Shown: positions 23,801-35,800 of the stretch, in pieces
Position numbering within the stretch: the first letter of the stretch is position 1
Layout of the letters: every line of letters starts with the position of its first letter
Assembly (NCBI GenBank): GCA_030490835.1
Contig: CM059973.1
Coordinates: 61,818,008 to 61,882,007, forward strand
Length of the DNA stretch: 64,000 nucleotides
Direction of reading: 5' to 3'
Source of the DNA: Annona cherimola
Lineage: Eukaryota > Streptophyta > Magnoliopsida > Magnoliales > Annonaceae
Program-made: the position numbers and the translations under genes
Notes under the pieces: generated by a model
Told to the model about the DNA's origin: nothing
Database searches by the model: none
Seen by the model: the letters and a program-made list of their open reading frames with translations, nothing else

Positions 23801-26800
23801 ATTAAATTTGGTTTATTTCTTGATTCTATTTGTTTTTGTACTATGAATAGATCTTTTCATAATGTCATAGTGCTCCCCTATACTTGTTTTTGGTGTATAT
23901 GTGGGAAAACACTCCTGTGTAGTCTTACATTAGAATCTACTGTAATGGAGTCCAATCAATCATGAAACTAAAATCTAATCTATCAATTATATTTAAAATT
24001 ATTTATTTTAGTAGTATAAATTTTTTTATCTACAATTACATATGCCCCATCAAAAAAGGGTATAAAATTAGGGGTGCAACTTGGGTAGGGTACTCATGGG
24101 TACCTACCGATCCGACCCTAATTTGGATAGGGTATGGTAGAAAATATTACCCATGGGTATGGGTAGGGTACAAATTATTACCTGCCTCCTCACATAGGAG
24201 GGTAGATACGTTGGGTACCCAAAACTGAGCCGCATAGATACTCATATGGGTAATTAATTAGGTGTATAATTATATATATGTAGAATATATATATATTATA
24301 TAGTATGTACTATGCTTTGTCTTTGACGTCTTATGTGCACATATATTTTAACAAATTCAAATTTAAATGAATTTTGTACCTTGTGAAGTATAAATTTAAA
24401 TGAATTTATATACATGTCATTGACTTCCGAAAGACTCTTATAAATATGCTTGTGACTTATGATTATAATATATTAATAGTTTTAATGATTGGGTCATGAT
24501 GGTCTATACTTCATATTTTTATATAATAATATAAACAATAATATATGTACTTATGATTTTAAAACATAAATGAGTATTATTTTACATTATTTAAAATAAC
24601 ATAGAAATTTTTAAAAAATATTGTATTTGATTATTAAAGGAACCAATTTAGAATCGAAATCGGAACCGACCCTATGAGTAATCGGTAGGGTATGGTATAG
24701 GGGTGGGAATCGGGGCGGGTCGGAGCGGGTCAGGGTGTGCCCAACCCTGACCCTCCTTTTCAAAAATCTTGTTTGACCCTTATTTTATACCGGGTCGGGA
24801 CAAGGTCGGTTTGACCCTTACTTTTTTTTATAAGGTTTCGGGACAAAATTCGGATCGGTATCGGGTCAACGGGTTGGGTAAAAAACTGCGGGTCAAGTAA
24901 GAAGTTTTTAAAAATTTATAAAACTATCAAGTATAAAGACAAATTTATATTAAATTTAACTACTATATACTTGAATCTATTATTAATCAGTCAAAGTAAA
25001 TATAAATAATTAAATAAAACATGAAAATTAGCATTGAACGAGGTTTTTCTTTTTAATGTAAAATATCAGAAAACGGGTCAGCAGGTAGGTCCGCCCCGAC
25101 CCGCCTTGACCCGCCCCGCCACCCTGTAAAAAACCCGAATTTTGCCCCGCCCCGCATTTCTTTAAAATCATCAAAATCCTGACCCGCCCCGGTATTAAAC
25201 AGGGTCGGGGCGATGCGGGTCACGGGTCGACCCGCCCCAATTCCCACCCCTAGTATGGTATACTAGGAACCGAACCGACAAATGGGTAGGGTAGGGTAGA
25301 CCTTTTACAAATAGGGTACAGGTAAGGTAGACCACTACCTGAACCGAACCGACCCGAGTTGCACCCCTATATAAAATTAACATAATAAAATAATTTAATT
25401 TAAACATCAATTCCAAAGTTGAATTTTCAACATCTAAATAATCTAAAACTTGATTTTTTATGCAAATACATAATTATATGAAGTATTAGTATATTCTAAT
25501 AAATGTGGCCTTATATTATAATGAATTGCACCATACTTACAGCATAGTCCAATTGCATCGAAACATGTCCTATATATATAGTTATCTCAAGTCCATCTAT
25601 CATAGATCATGAATTTGTGGGACGGTCTAATTTTAGGCCCCATCTTAATTTTTTTTTCAAATTGAATCTATCTATTATGTTCAACACTTAATTTTACTAA
25701 CATACCAAAAAAGTGCTCCGCTTCTATATAATCGGGTTACATATAAGTGATTTCATATAACTCTTCTATTTTTAAGATGTTGGCGATTGATGCAAAATTC
25801 AATATATTTATTATAATTAATATCATTTATTTAAATAAAAATCAAGTTTCATCAAAACCAAATATGTGCATGGGTGCCGGTGGGTGATGGGCTTGCTAGT
25901 CACAAGATGATAGTAAGGGTATTTGGTTTGCTGGTGATCCTTTATTTGAGTCTCCCTGGCAGTAGGGAGTTTGAAATATTTATTCCACCAATGTGTGATG
26001 GTTGATTGTTATGGGAGTCGTCTCTTGAGTTAATTAGGGGGAGCATGATGTCTCCACATTGAAGATTAAAAATTAGGGTGCAACTTGGTACCGGGTCAGT
26101 CTGAACCCATCAAACCCGACCCAGTTTCAAAACCAAGTTTGGGCTTTATTTTTTAAAATTTTTCTAAATTAGACCCCATTTCAACCCGACCCAAGAAAAC
26201 TCGAAACCAATACCGGGTTTGCATCAATTCAATACAAAAATTCGACCCGATTCGAACCCGATATTCTCCCTATTTTGTTAAAATATTATATTTGTTTATG
26301 TATTAATTATTTCAACTATAATTGTGATAACCTAATTAAAATGTAAAACGTTTATTCTAAAATCTAAATGTATATACATTTGTCTATAAAAGTTGAATAT
26401 GTTATATCTACATTAATTTTATTTGCAAATAATTATAAATATACTAACAATTTAAAATTATTGCATATATACTAATTAACTATGAGATATATAAGTTTGA
26501 CTTTCATTAAACTTTAGATAGTGATTTCATATAATCTCATTTATTTTTCTTTCCTGAATTGTTATGTATAAATCCATTATATTCATTATATTTAAAATCA
26601 TTTTTAATTAAAAGACCAACTTTCATTAAAACCCAAGATATTATAAGTTATATAGCTATATTCATGTGTAAATTATTTATGTACGAATGCAATAATATTT
26701 AAAAAATTTATTATCTCTATCGGTAATTTTAACTTTTATTGATTTGAGAGTGACCCGAGTTTCAACCACAAACCAATGCTGACCCGGTTCGAACTCGACC

Positions 26801-29800
26801 CGAACCCGAATTCTAATATTAAGGTTTGGGTTTGGGTTTTACTTAAACCCAACAGGTTTAAGATTTGGGTTCACCCAAACCTAGTACAACCCGACCTGAG
26901 TTGCACCCCTAGTAAAAATGACTTAAATGTTATTTGTAATATCAATTAAGATAGACGTAAATATATAATAAAAATATGCATGGGCTATATTTGCTCAAAA
27001 AATAGATATATGCTTAGATTCATGTATATATGTATTAAAATATAATAATACTTTATAGAATTATTTATTTACATAGCAGTGATATTTTAAATGATCTAGA
27101 TGTTGAAATTACTACTTTAAAATTAATATTTTATATTAAATTATTTTATTATGTTAATTTTATATATTTATGGATTAGGCTCATATGCAGTGTTATTGAA
27201 CAAATGAAAGAGGTTCTATGATAATATAAATAATGCTAAATGTAACAAATGATATGAATTTTTGACTAACTATCAAGATATTAAAAATAAAGAAAGTTAC
27301 ATAAAAAAGAGATTTCACAGAAGTAGAACACTACCAAAAAAATATCTATCAAAGATGTGTATTGATCACATCTTCTAAGAAATTTTGAAAGTATAAATTT
27401 AGAATATTACTTATATCCATGTACTAAAGCTCTTTCATTGAAAAATAAAAAAATCTTTATAGTCTTATGTGTTGATCATATGCTTGCTTTAAGAAAGATT
27501 AATTTGATTTTGATGATGAACAAATAATTAAAATATCATTAAAAAGGTTCTAATGTATTTGTATAAGTGTGCTCAGATATTTTGTCTCTAATTATGTATA
27601 TGAAAATGAAAATGTGAAATAATTTAAGTTTCAAGAGCTCAAGTTCATGAATAGCAAGTTCAGCAAAGTGAAGTCTCAGCCCAAGTCGACTTCACTTGCA
27701 ACGACTTGGGTGAAGTCCCACAACCAAGTCAACTTCGCCTGCAATTTCGGATACATAGCAAAGTGAAGTCTCAACCCAAGTTAACTTCACTTACGACTTG
27801 GGTGAAGTCTCAAGTCAAGTCGACTTTGTCTATGACTTTGAAGGCAAAATTCTGGACAACAAGTGGACAACAAATTTTAATAAAGAAAAGTTGCAACCCA
27901 AGTCAACTTCACCCATCCCAAGTCGACTCCATTCATCCCAAATCAACTCCACTTGCGACTTCAATCTATAACGGTCGAAAATTCGAACTTTGGAACATTA
28001 GACGCACGTCAACCTCTACTCCAATGGCTAAATCTTTTTTCCTCTATAAATATCATTGAAATATGAGCGTGAATAAGAGGAGAAGAAGGAAAGGAACACA
28101 AGATGAGCTTACACTTTTCATTATTCTAAAGAATTGAAGTCATTAGAACAACTATTGAAGCTTCAAGTGCTACTATTTCAAGTGAGCTTACAAGATCATC
28201 TTCTTCAAATGATAAGGAGCTTCTAGAGCTAATTTATTATACATTGTAAAGTGTAAATTTTCTTTTATTTATGTTGTTTTGTATTGTTGCCTTGGATCAG
28301 TGTTGGAGACCGAATTTAAGAAGAAGCAAAACAGAGGGTTGGTATGAGTTTGTCTCGCCAATGGATTTTCCTTGATTGGTTTCAGTTTGTCTCACTAATA
28401 GATTAGACTTGATTGGTTTTAGAGTTGATCTTACCAACAAGTGATTATTGTATACACCTCATAGAGCTAAAATCTAGAAGAGAGCGGGTACTCTAGATTG
28501 TATTGAATATACAATAGTGGAACCCAAGACACAATGGGTGTATGCTTGAAAGAGTGGAGTAAGAAAGGTTGCCGAACCACTATATTATTGTTGTCTCTTG
28601 TGCGGTTTGATTGCTTGCATTTTATATTTTATTTGCACCCTCTTATTCTATCTTATAGCACGTTTCATCAAGAAGATTAAACTTACAAGGAGTTAAGTTT
28701 CTAATTACAAAAAGAATTTTCAAGAACCCAATTTACCCCTCCCCTCTTGGGTTTTTCCATAAAGTCGGGACCAACAAGTGGTATCAAAGTAGCCTCTATC
28801 TTATTTGAGGTGATCTATTCTATATATTTATGACAACCTACTTAACTTCTGTATCTGCATTTGTTGAGGGCCAATCATTTTTTAGGCCACCTCTATTTGA
28901 GGAGAATAAGTTATTTATAGGAAGTTGAGGATGAAACAACTCATTATGGTAATTAATATAGATTCTTGGATAGCTATATAAGATGACATTACATTACCAA
29001 AAGGGGATAAGGCATCCACTTGGACGAAAGAAGAAACTATGTCCGTCCAAAGTAATGTTGAAGCTATGAACTTCTTATTTTGTGCATTGACTGTTGCAGA
29101 ATTTGATAGAGTTTCTTCATGCACAACGGCTAAAGAGATATGGGATAAATTGGTGTCTATTTATGAGGGTTCCTCCCAAGTAAAGGGAACTAAAAAGAAT
29201 ATCCTTGTTGGTGATTTTGAAAGATTTCAAATGTTAGATGGTGAATCTATTTTAGAAATGTATGCTAGATTTTTTAAAATCACTAACGCTCTTAAAGGTC
29301 TAGAAAAGCCAATTTCTAAAAGTGAGCAGATTATGAAGATACTTAGAGCATTGCCAAACTCGTGGAATCAAAAGGTCACAACTATTGAGGAGGCAAAAGA
29401 CTTAAACAAGCTCAAAGTAGATGACTTGATTAGCTCACTCATGTCTCATGAGCTCATCAAAAATAAAAAAGAAGAATCTCACAGAAGTAGAAAGTCTATT
29501 GCATTTAAAAGTATGAAAGAGAGATCAAGTGAATTCACATCAAGCTCGTACTCCAACATGAAAAGAAACAAATATTCCATCTTATACAAGAAAATGAAGG
29601 ATAAAAGAAAGGAATTTCCAAAATGTTATAAATGTGGTGGTGTTGGACATATACAAATCGAATGCACCATACCGGATGAATTGAAAATTCAAAATAAGAG
29701 AATTTTTTTTAAAGAGAAAGGCTAGAAGAATGCTTACAAAGGAATATACTACCTCAAGCTCTAGCACTTTATCAAGTGAAGGAGAAGATGCAGCAAATTG

Positions 29801-32800
29801 GGCAAGAGTTTGTTGCATGGCCATTGTAGAAGATGAAAATGAAACTTGCCAAAAATCTGGAGAGGAAACTGCCAACATTGGATGCATCCATGGATATTGA
29901 GGTAAGCTCATTCGATTCCTATTGCATTTCATCTTCTAGTGTTTATTCTAGATGTGATGAGTTAAATGATTTACAACAAACTTATGACTCACTATTTGAT
30001 GAATTTAAAATCCTTGGTATCAAATATGCACAAAAGAAAAAGCAATTCAATACGACTACCATTGTAAATAGAAAGTTAGTGGAGGAGAATGTATCCTTGC
30101 AAAATAATATAAATGCCTTTAAAAATGAAGCGGAGGTATTAAGAAAAGAGAACCAAATTTTGAAAGATTCATTGACTAAGTTCTTTAACCAAGGAGCAAA
30201 AGTGCAGAAATTTTTGAGAATGATCACTCGAGTTGATAAGAGAGGTCTTAGATACGCAAAACACATTAATGTTAAATTAAATAAAACAAATGCTCCTATT
30301 TTGATTAGAGCTTCTAGTACATCAAATATGAGGGGACAAATTTTTTATGATAAGAAGCTTGCTGATAAATAAAAATATCTACTTAACAACCAAAGATTTA
30401 TCATGATACTCCAACCTTTGCTAGAATTACTTGACATCATTGTAATAAGTTTGGACATAAAATATATCAGTGCAAGGCAAGAAAAATGATTTACAATGGA
30501 GTTAAATTAGTTTGGATGCCAAGGAGACATATTTAAGGTGGAACCAAGTCTTCCTGAGTTCCTAAGTTTTATGGTACTAATATTCATGGATCAATAACAC
30601 CACACCAAAAGGAAAGAAAATGTTATATTTTTCATGCAGGTTTTATTTCAAATAAATGCAAAGTCATCCACAAGATGAAGGAGCATGAATTGCAAAAGAA
30701 ACTGGGAGTTGAGGAAAATCGTAATGATAACCCCCATCAAAGGTAAGTAAAGGTATGTTGCTCTAATAAAGGAATTAATAAATAAGTTATATCATATGGT
30801 CATATTATAGATCATATGCTTGTGATGAATGATTTGACTGACAAAAGGAAATATTTAATAGAAGGTTTGTATGCACGAAATGAACTTACTATACCTTGTC
30901 TGTACTACTATTATTTAGTCATTTTAAACCTCACTTTTATGTTGATTGACAAAAAGGGGGAGAAAATAGTATGAAATATCTTAAGAAGAGAATAATATTA
31001 CATATAACTTAGGGAGAGAACTATTTTTATGAATAGTGGGAGAGCACATCTACATGAAAAAGTATTTTTGAAACTAATGCATATATCAATTACACGTTGT
31101 AAAGTGTAAATTCTCTTTTATCTATTTTGTTTTGTGTTGTTGCCTTGGATCGGTGTTAGAGACCAAATTCAAGAAGAAGCAAAACGGGGGATTGGTTTGA
31201 GTTTATCTCATTGATGGGTTTTTCTTTATTGGTTTGAGTTTGTCTCACCAGCATATTATACTTGATTGGTTAGAGTTAATCTCACCAACAAGCGATTATT
31301 ATATATGCCTCATAGAGCTAAAATCTAGAAGAGAGCGGGTGCTCTAGATTGTATTGAATATACAATAGTGGAATACAAGACACAACGAGTTGTGCTTGGA
31401 AGAGTGGAGTAGGAAAGGTTACCCGAACCACTATATTTTGTTGTCTATTGTGCGGTTTGATTGCTTGCATTTTATATTTTATTTGCACCCTCTTATTCTA
31501 TCTCATAGTACGTTTCATCAAGGAGATTAAACTTACAGGAGTTAAGCTTCTAATTACGAAAAGAATTTTCAAGAACCCAATTCACCCCTCCCCTCTTAGG
31601 TTTTGCCATAAACTCGGGACCAACATTATGATATTTCATACAATCAGTATTCTAAATATGATTAATATTTTAAATGTTTCAGATATGAATTATAGTCCTT
31701 ATAATAAAGTAGTAGTTTTGAATGACTTTTTATTGGTAAATGATTCTTAATTTTGAAAATGATGCAAGTCATGGATTGATATGATTTTAGTTAAGAGATG
31801 ATATTTTAACTAAATACATAATAATACAACTAATGGACAGATTGAATTTGACAATAAAGTAGAATAGAATCCAAAATTGGATGGTTATATCAATTCACGT
31901 TATTATTAGAGATGCAATGAAGATAGCTTATGTGTTACCAAACAGTATCCTTTATAATAAAATTGCCACGTATCACTGAAATATGTTGAAAATGTTACAT
32001 TTCTTATAATATATCAATTTTCGCAGCAAACGTTTTTATGCATATAGTGTAGAATTTGTTGCATATACATTAACCAAGCTAATATTTAGCTGCCAAATCA
32101 TTGACACATTTGCTTTATTTTATATACTTCAACAATTAAAACCCTGTAAAAAAATTTATTACATGTAAACAGCCTTTTGCAGCCAACTTCCAATTGAAGT
32201 TTTATTATAATTCGCAAACAAATTTTAGTAGTTATATTAAATATTACTTTTTGACTGCATTTGATATAAAAATGGCTAGCTTTAATTAAATTGTCACTAC
32301 TAAAAAGACCAAGTATTTAACTATAAATAATTAATTATAGACAAAATACAAAAAATGTAGCTAAATATATGTTATATGCAATAAAAAATTAACTACATAA
32401 AAATTGTTTTGGTAAAATAATTTCTTTTCCAACCAAAATTATAATATAATAAGCTATATATACGTTTGAGTTGTGATACTATACAGCCTCATATATTTTA
32501 TATATTTTTAGTTTTTATTCACTTTTATGTGAGCCAAAGTTCAATTATATCATATGTCAAAATTTAAATTCTTTTATGTATTTTAATAAAATTTAAAAAT
32601 GAAAATCACATGTCCCATGTGCAGGGGTGTGTGGGATGGATGAAAATTTTAATTTTTAAAAATCATAAAAAATATATAAAAATAAAAATGATAAGTTCTG
32701 GCGTATGATTTAAACACACTTGATTACCATGTAAAAGAGAGAGAAAATAAAAATTTACAATATAAAATATATGAGGTTAGTATCATTACTTAATTTGAGT

Positions 32801-35800
32801 GATGATACTATGCAACGAGTGGCTTTTAAGCATGGTAACAACCTCATATATTTTATATTTGTTACATATCATATTACAGTCATGTTTATATATGACTAAG
32901 TTGTATATTGGCTTATATAAAATATTTATTTTTAATTTTTATTTGCTATAGTCTTTTATGTTTTAAAAATATATTCAACCCATATATCAAGTTTTATAAT
33001 TTTATATATTTATTTATTATTTTTAAAATACTAATTTCCGGGGTATTTCAATCAATTTCATTCCTTAAAAAAACTTGGTTTTTAAAAATTTAAAATAAAT
33101 ATATAAAAATATTATAAAATCGTAAAACTTGATATGTGGATTAAATACACTTACGAAAACATATTTATAAAGAAAAAATAAAAAAATTAATTACAAAGTA
33201 AAAAATAAATATTGTATAGAGAGCATATATACAACTCATCGTATATAATCATGACTCTATTATAACTTTCATACGCAACATATGTTGGTGGTTGTACACG
33301 CACACTGTACGGAGCAATGGTTTGCTAGTTGCAATATTATGTGACAAAAAAAACTGTTGCATATGGGGATTTTTTTTTTTTTTTAGTGTTGTTTCAAGAT
33401 AGTCATTTAAAATGGTTAGTTGCAACTTGCAAGGATAGAGTCATGCAGTGAAAATGACGGTCCAACTGCGTTTTGGATTCAAATGCAGGCATGCGACTTT
33501 GCAAATGCACATTTCTTTTCTCCCTTTGCCACGTGAGACAAGTGGTTGAGTGCGTTTTGAAATATTTAGTATTTTGAAATATTTAGCTTATGTATGAGCT
33601 GCAATTGGCAAGAAACAACGAATTCAATACACATAGATTTCAAATGTCGCTATTAAAAGCATTTTAGCTGGAATCGTTTGTGCAATTTTATATAATTAAT
33701 GCTCACATTGTAACAAAACTTAAGAACATAACCTCAATTTTGTTCGTCAATAAAGAAGTCGAGATACATCCATGCAACTTTTCTCATTCGAAATATATTT
33801 TTAGATTCTAAGTTATTTATATACTTATTGATAAATATTTATTTATATTAAAAAATCAATTTGTTCAAAAACTTCAATGATTTACAAATTTAAAATTAAT
33901 TGGAAGTGAAATATAACTAGTAGATTTTCAAATAAATATCTTAGCATAAATGTATGTAATTTTTAGAATATTTCAAAGCTAAAAGAAAGTTTAAAGACGA
34001 TAAAGTAGTTGCACAGAATCATGGACCTAGAAAAACAAAGTCATTCAATTTGGACTTTTGGTTGTGGCAACAAAGAAAAAATCATTAAAATTAAATATTT
34101 GCTGAAGAATTTTTATAAAGCCTCACATATTTACAAACAAAAATGTTACTTATCTATTTATACTATGAGAGGATGTGTGTGTGTGTGTATATATATATAT
34201 ATACTTATTTAAATACCGGTCTTGCTTTGATGTACTAGGTTATATTGAAGTTGTTATGTAATACATTTTTTATATTTTTGATATTTAACGAGAAATTCAC
34301 CTCAATCATAGCTGTTAGTATCATTTATTTAGCTAGAAATTAAGTTTTATTCAAATCAAATATGTGCATGACCCTATTTGCTCAAAGATGAATATGTTTA
34401 TGTGTAAATTAGGAAAAATGCTTAGATTCATTTACACATACAATAGAATATAATAATACTCCATAGAGTTATTTATTCGTATAGTAAAGATATTTTAGAT
34501 AGTTTAGATGTTGAAAATACAACTTCAAAATTAATATTTAATATTAAATCATTTTATTAATTTGATTTTACACATTTGTAGATGATGTGCATTCATATGA
34601 TACTGGATAAATGAGGGGTTTCAATGACAATATAAATAGTATTAAATACAGTTGATGGAGTGAATTTTTCATCAAACATCAAAATGTTAAAAATAAAAAG
34701 GGTTATATAGAAGGTATGGTAGAAGCAAAACCCTCTATATATATGCATATAAGCTTGGCTTTTATGAAATTCTTCTTCTATGTAACCACATTCATTTTAT
34801 ACCCTTAATCATTGATGCATATATAATCAAGAATGGCCTCCATGTGATTTGCATTGTAAGAACATTGTTAACCATCCTTTGCCCATGTATTGAGGAGTAA
34901 TAATGAAGCGGTTCACACATTGGATAAATATGCTAGTAGTGGAGGGGTAAATGGTGTGAGTTGGTGGGTCTTTTGATAGAATATATTTCTTTTTCAAGAA
35001 AAGAAAAAAGAAAAAGAGAAGAAGATGTTATGATACCTTTACCCTAATTAAAACCAACATGATATACATAGCTCAAAACCACCAGCAAAATTTTATATGT
35101 AGAAATTTTTTAATCGAAACTATTTGCAATATAGATTATAAGGTATATGTTGATGATGCCAAAAGTAACTTTGGTTAGAAACCTATGAATTATAAGGTAT
35201 ATATTGACAAAAGTGACTTCGGTTGGAAACTTAGGATTTATCAATTATCTGACATCTTTTAAAAGTTAATATGCACGAATATGTAACCGTTCAAATTTTC
35301 AAAAAATATAGTGTATAAAGATTTCCAAAACATACAACTGTTGGTATCATATTAAGGCATATGAATATATACATATAATCAATTATTTTTATAAAAAAAA
35401 TTACCAACAAGAAAATGTAAAAAAAAAATAAATAAATAAAAACAACAGGCGGTTGTTATGCATCGTTGCCGTATAGTATAATGGGAAAATTCATTCAAGA
35501 AAAAAATGTCAAGCAGTTACCCCAATAGGCCTGTGACGAAGATCCAAACGAAAGCTCTCCAGCTTAACTTCTTCACCAAATTTCTAAAAAACAACAAATT
35601 AAAATTATTTATGTTGTAATTAATCAAAGGGAATTCTTAAGAAAGTAGAGAAGAAGAATAAAGAAATTAATACAAAGAAAAAGGAAGAAAATTCCATCCC
35701 ACCTTTCCCTGAAATAAGCAAAAGGTAGTAGAAAAATGGCGGCCACGATGAGACGATAGGTGAGCAAGCTGAAAACAAAGGCTCCTTTCTCTAATGTAAT

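Larger units (their letters stand above)
27470..31625 (+). mobile_element. Internally deleted Sirevirus (4,156 bp) with TSD TTATG
   Basis: The 5' LTR (TGTTGATC...CAACA), a decayed primer site (TGGTATCAAAGT, 28779-28790), gag, and a truncated 3' LTR ending GGGACCAACA. TTATG flanks both ends (27465-27469, 31626-31630). No pol or third ORF remains: shortly after gag the sequence passes to 'gacaaaaagggggagaaaatag' (30950-30970), which matches the tract after the third ORF in the element at 7985-17992. It is antisense to the WAT1-like gene, in intron 2. It is more diverged in LTR text than the first element, so a different subfamily or an older insertion. Confidence 0.88.
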
